Shown piece after piece: positions 9,036 through 19,358 of a DNA stretch of 64,000 nt. The notes below the pieces were generated by a model, which made no database searches, was not told the DNA's origin, and saw nothing but the letters and a program-made list of their open reading frames with translations. Position numbers and translations under genes: made by a program. The DNA is from Solirubrobacteraceae bacterium (GTDB lineage Bacteria; Actinomycetota; Thermoleophilia; Solirubrobacterales; Solirubrobacteraceae), in assembly GCA_016462625.1 (NCBI GenBank), contig JAEMSV010000003.1, forward strand, positions 62,001-126,000. Reading direction: 5' to 3'. Within the stretch, counting starts at the first letter, position 1; each line of letters begins with the position of its first letter.

Positions 9036-11717
9036 TCAGGAGGCTCGCAACGTGACCGCGGCCGTGACGGCGCGGGTCGAGCCGTCGGCCTGGCGGACGC
9101 CGAGGACGAGCGTCGCGCGGACCGTCCGTGCCTTTCGGACAACGCGTCGCGCGGTCGGTCCGGGCTTGAGCGTGACGGTGCGCGTTGGGCCGGCTGCGAC
9201 GGTCACCGACTTCGTGGCCAGCGTCAGGACCCGACGGCGGGCACCCACGCGGACCTTCCGTGCGGTCTTCAGCGACGCCGCGATCCGGCAGGCCGCGCCG
9301 TCCGCCGAGCTGCATCGCACCCGGAGCGCGATCCGCCCGCGGCGGTCGAGCGACAGGCGGCGGGTCTGCAGCGTGACGGTCCGGGCCGGCTGGGTGGGCG
9401 GCAGCGTCAGCGGCTCGGGTCCGACGATCGGTGCCGTCGTGCCGGAAAACGGCTCGTTTCCAGGGGGAGTCGGAGCCGGCGCGGCCGAGACCGGCGCCGT
9501 GATCGCGCTCGTGGCGTCCGCGGACCCAGCTGCGTTGGTCGCCGTCACGGTGACACGGAGCGGATGCCCGGCGTCGTCTGCGATTGCCGTGTAGGTGGAA
9601 GCAACCGCACCGGGAATCGCCGCGCAGGTTCCGCCGGTGCAACGCTCCCAGCGCCGGCTGTAGGCGATCACGGGGGTGCCGGTCCACGTGCCGTTGGTGA
9701 CGGAGAGCGTCTTGCCCTCCTGCGTCGTGCCGGTGATCGCAGGCACCACGGTGTTCACGGGCGGCCGCGCGGCCACGACCGTCGTGGGGAGGGAGACCCC
9801 GGTTCCCGTGCCACTCGTGTTCGACGCGCTGACCTGCAGGCGGATGGTCTTCCCGACGTCCGCGGGCGTCAGCGTGAAGGTCGTGCCCGTCGCACCCGCG
9901 ATTGCGGCGCAGTTCGCACCGGCCAGGTCGCAGCGCCGCCACTGCCGGGTGAACGACGTCGGCGACCCGGTCCAAGTTCCGTCACTCGCGCGCGTGAGCT
10001 GCTGGGCGTCCCGCGCCGTCCCCGAGATCACGGGTGCGGCGGTGTTCGACGGTGGCCCGCTGATGACCAGCCGGGCGAGTGTTGCGTCCCCGGTGTCGGA
10101 CGCTTGGCGGCCGACGTAGACGTCGCGCTGGTCACCTGCGGTGAGCGGGACCGAATACCGGCCGTTGAGCGTCGAGCAGCCCCGGAACGTCGTGCTGCCG
10201 CGGTCGGTGAGCACGATGACCGGATCGAGCGTGCTCGTGGTCGCGTCGAAGGTGTACTGGCCGGTGTTCGGTGCGGTGAAGCGGAACCAGACGCCGTTGA
10301 GGACCGCGCTCATGTCCGTCGCGGTGCAGCCGGTCGTCTCGAGACTTCCGCGCCCGCCTGCGTACACGGTGTCGGTCTGCACGGGCGCGTCGAGGGTGGC
10401 AGCGATCGCTCCGGCCTGCACGTCATTTGCAGGCGCGGCAGGGGTGCCGCGGTTCATCCACAGGCCGATCGAGAAGCTCTGGCCGTCGCTCGTGCCGGTG
10501 TTGGTGAGCGGGATCACCACCTCTCTGGTGAGCGCTCCGTCGAAGGGGATCGTGCCCGTCGCCGCGGTCACGTTGTGGAAGCTCCAGGAGGTGCCCCCCT
10601 TCGCACGCGTCAGGTAGACCCACGACGGCAGCTGTCCGGCCGCCGGCCGGGTCACGCGGTAGGAGAGCACGTCGTTGGGACCACCCGGGGCGGGGTCGCC
10701 GAAGTTCTGCACCAGGACGTACCGGGTGCCGAGGTGGTCGATCACGTAGCTGCCGCCGCTCTCGCCCGGTCCGAGGTTCGAGCGGTCCCAGCGCCACGCG
10801 GGAGGGCGGCCGATCCGCTCGTGCATGCGCCCAAGCGCGGGGTTCGTCCAGACGGCCGGGTCCCAGACCTGCCAGGCGTACCGGCCGAACTTCGTGGCGA
10901 GCGACGCACCGCTTCCCGCCTGTGCCGCGATCTCGGCATTGAGGAAGGTCTGGTCGGACGTGCTGGTCGCGCAGCTCGACACGCACGCCTTGACGCGCTC
11001 GAGCAGGCCATCGACGAAGTCCACGCCGTAGTCCTCGACCTGGCGCTCCATGAACAGCCACTGCCAGTAGCCGTTGCCGCACGGACGGCCGCTGACGGTG
11101 GGCCAGGTGCCGTAGGAGCAATCGAGCGGGAGCCACGGCGCCGGGGCCATCGGCGAGTCGTAGAAGTTGGAGTCCATCGGGGTCATCTCCGGTTCGGGGA
11201 GCGACCATGAGACGGCCCAGTTCGCCGTCCTCTCCGTCCACATCCCGGCGATGGGCGCCGACGGAAACGGCTGGTAGGCCTGCTGAAGCACGTGCATGAA
11301 CTCGTGGACCGCGCGGAACCGCAGGGAGCTGAGCGACAGGTCGGGGGTGAGGATGAACCAGGCGGCGTAGGGTGCCGTGGTGTCGTCCAGCGTCACGCCT
11401 CCGCTGTAGTCCGGATACGCGTCCCAGGTGGTCAGGTAGATGTCCGTGCGGCCGTCGCCGTCGTTGATCGGCGGGCGCAGCCCGGCGTTCGGGGCGCCTC
11501 CCGCTCCGGTCACGAGGTGCGCGTATCCCTCCTCGGCTGCGGCCGCAGTGGCCTGCGCCGTGCTCACGGGGACGACGGTCTGCGCGTAGTGGATGACGAA
11601 GTGCGTGCTTCCCCAGGTGTTGGGCAGGACGGGGCGCGCTGCGCTCGCGGTTCCGGGCGCCCCGAGGCCAGCGAGTATCACGGCGACGTAGAACGTGGCC
11701 AGGCGCTTTGCACTCAT
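9036..11717 (-). CDS. Secreted HExxH metalloprotease with Ig-like repeats
   Basis: An 893-residue exported protein. A signal peptide (residues 1-27, ending ASAARP) precedes a catalytic domain with VHEFMHVLQ (His138, Glu139, His142) and WTERTANW with Glu162 about 20 residues later, the gluzincin arrangement for zinc. A jelly-roll-like domain follows (about 320-560). Then come two tandem Ig-like repeats, each with a xPVISGT/xPAITGT start, GTWTGxP and an RRW/QWRRC core, each with a pair of cysteines. The C-terminus is a basic beta-rich tail seen in many secreted proteins of this lineage. It probably digests extracellular protein. The repeats may bind cell wall or polymers; that is inference. Confidence 0.82.
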   Translation of the reverse strand: MSAKRLATFYVAVILAGLGAPGTASAARPVLPNTWGSTHFVIHYAQTVVPVSTAQATAAAAEEGYAHLVTGAGGAPNAGLRPPINDGDGRTDIYLTTWDAYPDYSGGVTLDDTTAPYAAWFILTPDLSLSSLRFRAVHEFMHVLQQAYQPFPSAPIAGMWTERTANWAVSWSLPEPEMTPMDSNFYDSPMAPAPWLPLDCSYGTWPTVSGRPCGNGYWQWLFMERQVEDYGVDFVDGLLERVKACVSSCATSTSDQTFLNAEIAAQAGSGASLATKFGRYAWQVWDPAVWTNPALGRMHERIGRPPAWRWDRSNLGPGESGGSYVIDHLGTRYVLVQNFGDPAPGGPNDVLSYRVTRPAAGQLPSWVYLTRAKGGTSWSFHNVTAATGTIPFDGALTREVVIPLTNTGTSDGQSFSIGLWMNRGTPAAPANDVQAGAIAATLDAPVQTDTVYAGGRGSLETTGCTATDMSAVLNGVWFRFTAPNTGQYTFDATTSTLDPVIVLTDRGSTTFRGCSTLNGRYSVPLTAGDQRDVYVGRQASDTGDATLARLVISGPPSNTAAPVISGTARDAQQLTRASDGTWTGSPTSFTRQWRRCDLAGANCAAIAGATGTTFTLTPADVGKTIRLQVSASNTSGTGTGVSLPTTVVAARPPVNTVVPAITGTTQEGKTLSVTNGTWTGTPVIAYSRRWERCTGGTCAAIPGAVASTYTAIADDAGHPLRVTVTATNAAGSADATSAITAPVSAAPAPTPPGNEPFSGTTAPIVGPEPLTLPPTQPARTVTLQTRRLSLDRRGRIALRVRCSSADGAACRIAASLKTARKVRVGARRRVLTLATKSVTVAAGPTRTVTLKPGPTARRVVRKARTVRATLVLGVRQADGSTRAVTAAVTLRAS

Positions 11718-11901
11718 GCTCCGAGTCGATCACCGTCGCTCCTGGGGCGCGACCGGGCCAACTACGCTCATGACTCAGGACCTTTCCGGGCGTTCCCGAC
11801 TTGTCTCGGGGAAGTACGGAGCGCGGACTGTGGGAGTCTCGGTCGGGCCCTGCGCGGAAAGGGCTGATGCGGGTGACTACCCGCACGGCGATGGTCGGTG
11901 C

Positions 11902-13374
11902 ATGTCCTCTGCACACGCCGCGCTCGTGGCAGCCGGTTGCTGCCTCGCTCTCGCGAACACCCCCGCTCACGCATCACCGCCGTGGGCCGATCCGCAGCCG
12001 CTGAACGGTGCGCATCTTGCCGCGTGGACGCAAACGGCCGGGCTGACGCTCTCGATGGCGCCTGCCGAGTTCGGCTTCACACCAGGGGGGACCGGGTTCG
12101 CCGTTCTGGGCCGCGACGCGGGCGGCCTCGGGTACACGCGCTTCGCCGGATCCCGTGGGGTGTTCGGCGCGGTGACGTCCTCGACGTTCCGCCGCGTCAT
12201 TCCCACCGCGATGGCCCTGCACGGGCAGTCCGGCGTCTACCTCGCGGGCGGCGCTGACGCCCCGTCAGATCAGCGCGGCCCCGGTGGTTCGCCACTCGAT
12301 GCCGCGGTGACCCGGGGCAACGTGACGGGCGACTTCCCCTCCCGTCAGGTGCTCGCTCGTGGCTTCGTGCCGAAACCGGGTGCGCTCGCGGATCCGGGCG
12401 CGGCCGTCGTGACCGCGCTGGCCTCGAATGCCGGCGGCGTGGCCGCGGTCGCCGTCAGCGTCCCGGAGATCGGGACGACGCGGATCGTCGGCTACCGGTC
12501 CAGGCTGTTCATCCGCGGGCGCGGGCAGAACCTGTTCCGGCGCACGCTCGACTACGGCCGCCGCACGGTGGGCAGCAGTCCGTCAGCGCTGGCCGTCAAC
12601 GCTTCGGGAGACATCCTGCTCGCGTGGGACGACCGCCAGGACGTTCGCGCCCGGCTGATCACCGCCAACGGCCGGATCGGCAGCGAGCAGCGACTCGGGA
12701 TCGGCGGGTCGGCGTTCCTCGGTCCGCGGTTCACGCGGATCTCCGCCTCGATCGACGACCGACGGCGCATGCTCGTGGGGTGGCTCGCGCAGCGCGCCGG
12801 CAGCTCCGGCAACGCCGGCGGACCAGGGATCTTCGCCGCTGCCGAGGCGGCGCCGGGGAAGTCGTTCGGCTCGCAGCTCACCCTCGAATCCCAACTGCCT
12901 CAGGGCGACAACGCGCTGATCACGGGGGTCGCGGTCCAGACCGCCATCACCGGCGGCCGAGCCGTCGTGCTGTGGACCGGGAATGACCGCCGCAAGAGCA
13001 TCGTCCGGGCGGCAGATGTGGCAGCAGGGAGCGTGCGAGGTCGGCAGAGCCTGTCCGCTGCGGGGCAGGCGTCGCGCCTTCAGGGGCTGGCCATCGGCCG
13101 GGACGGTCACGCTGTCGCCGTGTGGACGACCCGCGGCGCGGGACTCCTTGCGGCGACGCGCGCAGCGGGTGCGAAGGGCTGGGGTGCCGCCGAGACCGTC
13201 AGCCCGTCAGTCGACGAGACCGGGATGACCAATGCGCTGGTCGCTGCGAGCCCGGTCTCGACCGAGGCCGTCGTGGTCGCGAGTGGCCCGATCCCGCTGG
13301 GGAGCCCTCCGCTGGTCGCTCCGGTTGCGGCGCAGTCCGTGGTCCGACTGGGCATCGGCGCGCAGGCCGGGTGA
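11902..13374 (+). CDS. Secreted repeat protein, function unknown
   Basis: A 490-residue product from ATG 11902, chosen because it begins a signal peptide (MSSAHAALVAAGCCLALA, ending AHAS). The mature chain is a series of short beta-strand blocks with recurring A-V-W/A-W motifs (ILLAWDDR, MLVGWLAQ, AVVLWTGND, HAVAVWTT), which looks like a beta-propeller. No catalytic motif is visible and no function can be assigned. The frame is open further upstream, but the extension lacks secretion features. It diverges from the HExxH protease; the 184 bases between them hold no recognisable operator. Confidence 0.7.
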   Translation: MSSAHAALVAAGCCLALANTPAHASPPWADPQPLNGAHLAAWTQTAGLTLSMAPAEFGFTPGGTGFAVLGRDAGGLGYTRFAGSRGVFGAVTSSTFRRVIPTAMALHGQSGVYLAGGADAPSDQRGPGGSPLDAAVTRGNVTGDFPSRQVLARGFVPKPGALADPGAAVVTALASNAGGVAAVAVSVPEIGTTRIVGYRSRLFIRGRGQNLFRRTLDYGRRTVGSSPSALAVNASGDILLAWDDRQDVRARLITANGRIGSEQRLGIGGSAFLGPRFTRISASIDDRRRMLVGWLAQRAGSSGNAGGPGIFAAAEAAPGKSFGSQLTLESQLPQGDNALITGVAVQTAITGGRAVVLWTGNDRRKSIVRAADVAAGSVRGRQSLSAAGQASRLQGLAIGRDGHAVAVWTTRGAGLLAATRAAGAKGWGAAETVSPSVDETGMTNALVAASPVSTEAVVVASGPIPLGSPPLVAPVAAQSVVRLGIGAQAG

Positions 13375-13492
13375 TGCGTGTCCCTCGCGCGGCAGCGTGG
13401 GAGAACTACTGAGTGGAAGTCCCGATGACTCCCGTGCACGCCGCGGCGCGCGACGGATGTCTGCCGGACGCCGGGCGGCTTACGGTCGTCGT

Positions 13493-13723
13493 ATGGCTGT
13501 CCCACGCCCTCGACGCTTCGATCGGTCTCCCGATCATGGGGTCTGCGTCCACGTTCGCAAGATCCCGTCCGAGGCGTGGATCGTCACGTTGAACCACGCC
13601 GACGAGCCGTACGCCCTGTACGCGCACTACGAGGACGCGTTGCGCGCCGCCAAGCAGTACGTCGCGGCCCATCCCGGGGCCGTCCTGCACGACCGCGTCC
13701 GCCCGCTGCGAGCCCGCCCGTAG
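13493..13723 (+). CDS. Small DUF2188-like protein
   Basis: A 76-residue cytoplasmic protein. Its core (VHVRKIPSEAWIVTLNH, then ALYAHYEDALRAAKQYVAAH) resembles the DUF2188 fold, a beta-hairpin plus helix, but the match is by eye. It opens the stress island and is followed 24 bases later by a CBS protein on the same strand. No strong ribosome-binding site precedes ATG 13493. Role unknown. Confidence 0.6.
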   Translation: MAVPRPRRFDRSPDHGVCVHVRKIPSEAWIVTLNHADEPYALYAHYEDALRAAKQYVAAHPGAVLHDRVRPLRARP

Positions 13724-13747
13724 CGCCCCCTCGACCAATGGAGCGAC

Positions 13748-14161
13748 ATGCCTGTCACCACTGAGATCCTGCCCAACGTCATCGCCCGCGACGCGATGCG
13801 GTCGCCGATCATCTCCTGCACGCCCGACGCCCCGCTCGCAGAAGTCGCGGCGCTCATGGCCACCAATCGCGTGCACTGCGTGATCACCGAGGGCCTCACC
13901 CTCGATCGGAGAGGCGAGCGGCTGACCTGGGGTGTCGTCTCGGACCTCGACCTCGTCCGCGGCGCTGCGGCGAACGACCCGCACGCAACCGCAGGCACCA
14001 TCGCCGCGACCCTGGCGCTCACCGTCGACGCCGACGAGACCCTCGCGTCGGTCGCCGCCGCGCTCGCGGCCTACGACTGCTCCCACGTGATCGTCGTCGA
14101 GGGCGACCAGCCGGTGGGCCTCATCTCGACCCTGGACCTCGCGTCCGTCCTTGCCCAATGA
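13748..14161 (+). CDS. Tandem CBS-domain protein
   Basis: A 137-residue protein made of two CBS modules (about 10-70 and 80-135). Typical CBS patterns are present: IARDAMRSPIISCTPDAPL, GVVSDLDLV, and LTVDADETL followed by PVGLISTLDL. Such stand-alone pairs bind adenine nucleotides and sense energy state; the hypoxic response protein Hrp1 of mycobacteria has this architecture. It starts at ATG 13748 after a GGAGCG sequence. Its stop lies 23 bases before the adhP-type start. Its setting among Usp, PEP synthase and ADH genes fits a dormancy role. Confidence 0.88.
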   Translation: MPVTTEILPNVIARDAMRSPIISCTPDAPLAEVAALMATNRVHCVITEGLTLDRRGERLTWGVVSDLDLVRGAAANDPHATAGTIAATLALTVDADETLASVAAALAAYDCSHVIVVEGDQPVGLISTLDLASVLAQ

Positions 14162-14184
14162 CCCCTCACGACCAGGGAACCACC

Positions 14185-15252
14185 ATGAGAGCCGCCGTCG
14201 TCCGCAGCTTCAACGAGCCTCTCGCCATCGAGGACGTCCCGATGCCCTCACCAGGCGCCGAACAGGTGCTGGTCCGGGTCGAGGCCTCCGGGCTCTGTCA
14301 CACCGACATCCACGCCGCGCGTGGTGAGTGGCCGGTCAAGCCCGAGCCGCCGTTCATCCCCGGCCACGAGGGCGTGGGCGTCATCGAGCAGGTCGGCGCC
14401 GGACGGGATCACGGGCTGAGCACCGGGATGCGCGTCGCCGTTCCGTGGCTCGGCTACACGTGCGGGGACTGCCTGTACTGCAACACGGGGCGCGAGACGC
14501 TCTGTGAGAGCCAGCAGAACACCGGCTACTCCATCAACGGCGGGTTCGCCGAGTACGTCGTCGGCAACGCGCGCAATGTCGTCGTCGTGCCGGACGGCGT
14601 GGATCCCGCGGACGCCGCGCCGCTGACCTGCGCCGGCGTCACGACCTACAAGGCCGTCAAGGAGTCCGGCGCGCGCCCGGCCGACCTGGTCGTGGTGTTC
14701 GGGGTCGGAGGTCTCGGGCACCTCGCCCTGCAGTACGCGAAGGTCACGGGCGCGGAGGTCGTGGCCGTCGACATCAACGCGGAGCGACTCGAGACCGCGA
14801 AGGCGCTCGGTGCCGATCACGTCGTGCACGCCGGCGAAGAGGACCCGGTGGCGGCACTGCAGCGCCTCGGCGGCGCAAACCAGGCGATCGCCACCGCGGT
14901 CAACCCGACGGCGTTCGAGCAGGCCCTCGCATCCCTGGCTCGCGGCGGCACGCTCGTCTGCGTCGGGCTTCCTGCGGAGAACGAGATGCGCCTGCCCATC
15001 TTCGAGACGGTGCTCGGCGGCCTGACGGTGAAGGGCTCGATCGTCGGCACCCACCACGACCTCGAGGAGGTCTTCGATCTCCACCGCCGCGGGAAGACGC
15101 GCGTGCTCCGTGAGGAGCGCGAGCTGGACGACATCAACGAGGCGATCGAGGCGGTTCTCGACGGCAGCGCGCACCAGCCGCGCACCGTCTTCCGCATGAC
15201 GCCGACCCCCATCGAAACCCCGGCGGGCCATCAGGCCGTCGCACGCGCCTAG
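14185..15252 (+). CDS. adhP: Zinc-dependent alcohol dehydrogenase, AdhP type
   Basis: A 355-residue medium-chain dehydrogenase that interconverts primary alcohols and aldehydes with NAD. Catalytic zinc ligands are Cys38 (GLCHTD), His61 (GHEGVG) and Cys147 (PLTCAG). The structural zinc loop has Cys91, Cys94, Cys97 and Cys105, and GVGGLG is the nucleotide-binding turn. I chose ATG 14185 (MRAAVVRSF) because CAGGGA lies upstream and family members start there; an ATG at 14158 overlapping the CBS stop would add nine residues. An aldehyde dehydrogenase follows after nine bases, so the pair probably oxidises alcohol to acid or disposes of reductant under low oxygen. Confidence 0.93.
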   Translation: MRAAVVRSFNEPLAIEDVPMPSPGAEQVLVRVEASGLCHTDIHAARGEWPVKPEPPFIPGHEGVGVIEQVGAGRDHGLSTGMRVAVPWLGYTCGDCLYCNTGRETLCESQQNTGYSINGGFAEYVVGNARNVVVVPDGVDPADAAPLTCAGVTTYKAVKESGARPADLVVVFGVGGLGHLALQYAKVTGAEVVAVDINAERLETAKALGADHVVHAGEEDPVAALQRLGGANQAIATAVNPTAFEQALASLARGGTLVCVGLPAENEMRLPIFETVLGGLTVKGSIVGTHHDLEEVFDLHRRGKTRVLREERELDDINEAIEAVLDGSAHQPRTVFRMTPTPIETPAGHQAVARA

Positions 15253-15261
15253 GAGGGCACC

Positions 15262-16806
15262 ATGGCCACCATCGAACGCGAGCAGACTGTCTTTCCCGTA
15301 CCCGGCACGGCGCATAGCCTGGTCCGGCTCGAGGAGCGGTACGACAACTTCATCGGCGGCGAGTGGGTCCCACCCGCCGCCGGGCGCTACCGCGAGAACG
15401 TGACGCCGATCACCGGCCGGCCGTTCTGCGAGGTGCCCGATTCGACCGCCGCCGACGTGGACCGCGCACTCGACGCCGCGCACGCGGCCCGCGCCGACTG
15501 GGGCCGTCGCTCCCCGACCGAGCGGGCTGCGGTGCTGACCGCGATCGCCGACGCGATGCAGCACAACCTCGAGGTGCTCGCCGTCGCCGAGAGCTGGGAG
15601 AACGGCAAGCCGGTCCGCGAGACGCTGGCCGCGGACATCCCGCTCGCGATCGACCACTTCCGGTACTTCGCCGCGGCGATCCGCGCGGAGGAGGGGCGGA
15701 TCTCCGAGATCGACGCCGACACGTACGCGTACCACTTCCGCGAGCCGCTCGGGGTGGTCGGGCAGATCATCCCGTTCAACTTCCCCATCCTCATGGCCGC
15801 GTGGAAGATCGCGCCGGCGCTCGCCGCGGGCAACTGCACCGTCATCAAGCCGGCGAGCCCGACCCCCTGGTCGATCCTGCTCCTCGCGCAGATCATCGAA
15901 GAGCACGTCCCGCCTGGGGTGCTGAACATCGTGATCGGGGCGGGGGCGGAGGTCGGCAACGCGCTCGCGTCGAGCCCGCGGATCGCGAAGATCGCGTTCA
16001 CGGGGGAGACGGAGACGGGCCGCGAGATCATGCGGTGCGCCGCCGAGCGGCTCATCCCGTCGACCACGGAGCTGGGTGGCAAGTCGCCGAACATCTTCTT
16101 CGCCGACATCGCCGCGCAGGACGACGCGCTCCTCGACAAGGCGGTCGAGGGCCTCGTCCTCTACGCGTTTAACAAGGGAGAGGTGTGCACCTGTCCCTCA
16201 CGCGCGCTGATCCACGAGTCGATCTACGACGAGTTCATGGGGCGGGCGCTCGAGCGCATCGCCGTGATCCAGCAGGGCGACCCGCTGGACCGCCGCACGC
16301 AGATCGGCCCGCAAGTGTCCGCGCACCAACGCGACCGCATCCAGAACTACGTCGACATCGGTCTCAGCGAGGGCGCCGAGCTGCTCATCGGCGGGGGCGT
16401 CCCCGAGATGCCATCTGACCTGGCCGGAGGCTTCTGGTTCGAGCCGACCGTGCTCCGTGGCGACAACAGCATGCGCGTGTTCCAGGAGGAGATCTTCGGG
16501 CCGGTCCTGAGCGTCACCACGTTCGCCGACGACGACGAAGCGGTCCGGATCGCCAACGACAGCCGGTACGGCCTCGGCGCCGGCGTCTGGACGAGGGACG
16601 GCAGCCGGGCGTTCCGCGTGGGAAGGCAGATCCAGGCCGGCCGCGTGTGGACGAACTGCTACCACCTCTACCCGGCGCACGCCGCGTTCGGCGGGTACAA
16701 GGACTCGGGCGTGGGCCGGGAGAATCACCTGGCGATGCTCGACCACTACACGCAGACCAAGTGCCTGCTGGTCAGCTACGACGAGCAGCCCGCCGGGCTG
16801 TTCTGA
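15262..16806 (+). CDS. NAD-dependent aldehyde dehydrogenase
   Basis: A 514-residue ALDH-superfamily enzyme closest in look to acetaldehyde dehydrogenases of the ExaC/AldB group. Visible are the cofactor segment [16 protein letters not shown], the general base in ELGGKSPN, the nucleophile region GEVCTCPSR with two cysteines two residues apart, and [15 protein letters not shown] precedes ATG 15262. It is cotranscribed with the zinc alcohol dehydrogenase nine bases upstream. Its last 31 bases overlap the 3' end of the convergent phosphotransferase/ATPase gene. Confidence 0.93.
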   Translation: MATIEREQTVFPVPGTAHSLVRLEERYDNFIGGEWVPPAAGRYRENVTPITGRPFCEVPDSTAADVDRALDAAHAARADWGRRSPTERAAVLTAIADAMQHNLEVLAVAESWENGKPVRETLAADIPLAIDHFRYFAAAIRAEEGRISEIDADTYAYHFREPLGVVGQIIPFNFPILMAAWKIAPALAAGNCTVIKPASPTPWSILLLAQIIEEHVPPGVLNIVIGAGAEVGNALASSPRIAKIAFTGETETGREIMRCAAERLIPSTTELGGKSPNIFFADIAAQDDALLDKAVEGLVLYAFNKGEVCTCPSRALIHESIYDEFMGRALERIAVIQQGDPLDRRTQIGPQVSAHQRDRIQNYVDIGLSEGAELLIGGGVPEMPSDLAGGFWFEPTVLRGDNSMRVFQEEIFGPVLSVTTFADDDEAVRIANDSRYGLGAGVWTRDGSRAFRVGRQIQAGRVWTNCYHLYPAHAAFGGYKDSGVGRENHLAMLDHYTQTKCLLVSYDEQPAGLF

Positions 16807-18296
16807 TCGAGCCGCGCGAGCACGGAGTCCTGCTGGTCCTCGAGGTCGTCCCGGGTGTCGACCTCGAGGCTGGGCTCGCCGGCGGCGGCGCAGGAGCTGT
16901 GGGTGCCGGCGAGTCGCTCGGCCACCTCCGCGTCCGCGTCCGAGTCGCTGTCGCCAGCCGCGGCGCGCCTGGTGGCCCGGGCGAGCCGGACGTCGAGCGG
17001 CGCAACGCATTCGACCCAGACCAGGCGCGCATCCGCGAGCCCCGCCGCGTCGCGAAACGCGTCGGCGAGGAGCGGATCGCCGAACGTCGCGTCGACGATG
17101 ACGCCACGCGGCGCGAGGGCGGCGGCACGACGCCCGAGCTCTGCGTAGACGGCACCGCGCCCGGCCGGCGAGTAGTCCGGCGCGCCGAGGGCGCGGCGGA
17201 CGCGATCGGACGAGAGCACCGGCGCACCGAGGCGCTCGCCCAGCGCCGTCGCCAGCGTGGACTTGCCGCTGGCCGGCGGCCCGCAGACACACAGCACGAT
17301 TCGGCCACGGGCGCGCCATGCGAGGCGTTCGGCGAGACCCAGCAGCGCGTCCGCCTCGGCCCGGGCGCGGGTCTGCGCGGACGCCGACTCGGTGCCGGCG
17401 GCGCGCTCGAAGGCGACCTTGGCGCGCACCTCGGCGCGGTAGCGCGCGAATCCCGCGACGAGCTCGTCGTCACCGGGATCTCCGCCGTCGGCTCGATACG
17501 CGGCGATGAGACCCGCGGCGACATCAGGATGACCGAGGCGCTCGAGATCCATGAGCAGGAACGCGAGGTCGTCGCCGACATCGACACGCCGGAGCCGGGG
17601 ATCGAACTCGAGACGGTCCACGACGCGGACCACGCCGTCGTCTTCGAGGAGCACGTGCTCGGCGCGAAGGTCGCCATCGCCGTCGACGATGGCGCCTGCC
17701 TCGGCGCGGGCGAGGATCGTCGACCGCCGTCGTGAGATGAACGCCGCGCCGGCGCGGCGCAGCGCCTCCACCCGGGCGGGGCGCGGCGCCAGCGTGGCCA
17801 GCGCGGCGGCGTTGCGATCCCACGCGGCGGCGAGATCGGTGTCCGGGTCCTCGCACGCGGGGCGGGCGGCGGCGTCGTGGAAGGCCCGCAGGCGACGCGC
17901 GGTCGCCACGACGTGGTCGGCCGTCAGGGTTCCGTCGGCGAGCCGGCCGGCCATGGTCTTGTGCTCGTCGAAGCGTCGCATCACGACGACCCAGTCGAGG
18001 GCGGGGCCGTTGCCGCCGAGTCGTTCGGCGCCTGCGCGACCGGTGATCGGCTCCACGCGAAGCACGACATCCCCGGCGAGGTCGGCGTTGACGGAGAGCT
18101 CGTCCTCGCAGAGCGCCCGCCGGAGATCAGGCGTCGTCTGGTCGACGAAGTCCAGGGACACCGGCTTCTTCAGCTTGTACGCGTGCCGCTCCGTGAGCGC
18201 GACCCAGGAGACGTGCGTCTCGCGAACGGCCTCGACCTGCTCGCCGGTCGCCGCGATCGCCGTCCTGAGGATCTCCACCACGGGCGCCTCGGTCAT
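16776..18296 (-). CDS. APH-like/AAA kinase fusion, Rv2004c-like
   Basis: A 506-residue two-domain protein. Residues about 1-320 resemble aminoglycoside-phosphotransferase/kinase folds, with [21 protein letters not shown] and a catalytic-loop-like [15 protein letters not shown]. Residues about 330-490 are a P-loop kinase domain of the zeta-toxin/AAA type with [11 protein letters not shown] and a later DATFGD. The same architecture and length occur in Mycobacterium tuberculosis Rv2004c, a DosR-regulon member that also neighbours a Usp gene. Substrate unknown. It diverges from a Usp gene across 137 bp and converges on the aldehyde dehydrogenase with a 31-bp overlap. Confidence 0.85.
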   Translation of the reverse strand: MTEAPVVEILRTAIAATGEQVEAVRETHVSWVALTERHAYKLKKPVSLDFVDQTTPDLRRALCEDELSVNADLAGDVVLRVEPITGRAGAERLGGNGPALDWVVVMRRFDEHKTMAGRLADGTLTADHVVATARRLRAFHDAAARPACEDPDTDLAAAWDRNAAALATLAPRPARVEALRRAGAAFISRRRSTILARAEAGAIVDGDGDLRAEHVLLEDDGVVRVVDRLEFDPRLRRVDVGDDLAFLLMDLERLGHPDVAAGLIAAYRADGGDPGDDELVAGFARYRAEVRAKVAFERAAGTESASAQTRARAEADALLGLAERLAWRARGRIVLCVCGPPASGKSTLATALGERLGAPVLSSDRVRRALGAPDYSPAGRGAVYAELGRRAAALAPRGVIVDATFGDPLLADAFRDAAGLADARLVWVECVAPLDVRLARATRRAAAGDSDSDADAEVAERLAGTHSSCAAAGEPSLEVDTRDDLEDQQDSVLARLDQNSPAGCSS

Positions 18297-18350
18297 GTCC
18301 GAAGTATGCGTGGGCGCTGCGCGCCGCGGCCAGTGATTCGCCGCAGATCG

Positions 18351-18369
18351 ATCCGCAGCGGGTGCGGAT
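18351..18369. promoter_or_regulatory. Inverted repeat ATCCGCAGCGGGTGCGGAT
   Basis: Perfect 7-bp arms (ATCCGCA / TGCGGAT) around a 5-bp centre, midway between the divergent phosphotransferase/ATPase and Usp genes. The decamer ATCGATCCGC at 18347-18356 overlaps it and recurs upstream of the PEP synthase gene at 25376. It is a candidate operator for a regulator of the island. Confidence 0.4.
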
Positions 18370-18433
18370 GGCGGACCGGCGCCGAGGCGGGACGATCGAG
18401 TGGACAGTTCGACACCAAGCGAGGCGCACCCAG

Positions 18434-19279
18434 ATGAACCCCTTCCGCACCATCGTCGTCGGCGTCGACGGTCGCGACGGTGGCCGCGATGCCACCGCGT
18501 TCGCTGCCGCCCTCGGCCCCGACGAGCTCATTCTCGTCGCCGTTCGACCCGATCCGTGGGCCGTGATGCCCGGCGCGGCCCCGGACCCCGTCGACGCACA
18601 GGAGCAGGCGGCTCGCGACCTCGAGGCCGCGAGCATCCAGACCGGCGTGGTGGAGGCCGATCGCGTGGTGGTCACCGACAAGTCCCCAGCGCGCGCCCTC
18701 CAGCAGGTCGCCGAGGACCGCGGTGCCGACCTCGTCGTGGTCGGCTCTGCGCATCGTGGGGCGATCGGCCGGCTCGCGATGGGCGACGTCTCGCGCGGGG
18801 TGCTTCAGGGTGCGCCGTGTCCCGTCGCCGTCGTGCCGCGGGGCGTCACGGGCGCGGCTCCGGCATCCGTGGGGGTGGGCTACGACGGAACACCGGAGGC
18901 TCAGGCGGCCCTTGCCCTGGCCAGCGCGTGGGCTCAGGACCGGCAGGCGCGGCTCAAGGTCCAGGCGGCCTTCACGCCGCCGGTCGCAACCGGCGCCTAC
19001 GCGTATGTCCCGCCGACCGCGATCGACGTCGGCCTCGGCCATCTCGAGCACCTGCTCGAGCGCGTCGCGGACACGGTTCCGGGCGACCCCGATTGCCAGG
19101 TCATGAACGGCCCGGCGGGCATCGTCCTGCGGGACCTTTCCGACCACGTCGACCTGCTCGTCGTGGGCTCGCGTGGCTGGGGGCCGATCCGTCGCGTCGC
19201 CGTCGGGAGCACATCGGACTACCTCACGCACCACGCACACTGCCCGGTCGTCGTCGTTCCCCGGCCGAGCGAGGAATGA
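18434..19279 (+). CDS. Tandem universal stress protein
   Basis: A 281-residue protein with two Usp domains (about 1-140 and 145-281). Each begins with a strand ending in VGVDG or VGYDG. Both have the ATP-binding signature: GSAHRGAIGRLAMGDVSRGVL and GSRGWGPIRRVAVGSTSDYL, each followed by a CPVxVVP strand. ATP-binding Usps of this tandem type are DosR-regulon markers in mycobacteria. ATG 18434 was chosen over upstream starts because the Usp fold begins at once (MNPFRTIVVGVDG). It diverges from the phosphotransferase/ATPase gene. Confidence 0.92.
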   Translation: MNPFRTIVVGVDGRDGGRDATAFAAALGPDELILVAVRPDPWAVMPGAAPDPVDAQEQAARDLEAASIQTGVVEADRVVVTDKSPARALQQVAEDRGADLVVVGSAHRGAIGRLAMGDVSRGVLQGAPCPVAVVPRGVTGAAPASVGVGYDGTPEAQAALALASAWAQDRQARLKVQAAFTPPVATGAYAYVPPTAIDVGLGHLEHLLERVADTVPGDPDCQVMNGPAGIVLRDLSDHVDLLVVGSRGWGPIRRVAVGSTSDYLTHHAHCPVVVVPRPSEE

Positions 19280-19358
19280 CCTTGCGGTCGGCGTGCTGTT
19301 CATCGACCTCGACGGCGGACCGCGTCAAGCACGGCCGCGGCTGAGCGCGCAGTCGCTT

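Noticed and set aside
13375..13492. DosR-box-like AAGTCCCGATGACTCCC upstream of the DUF2188-like gene
   Set aside because: The two half-sites are direct, not inverted, and do not match the GGGACT-N-AGTCCC palindrome.
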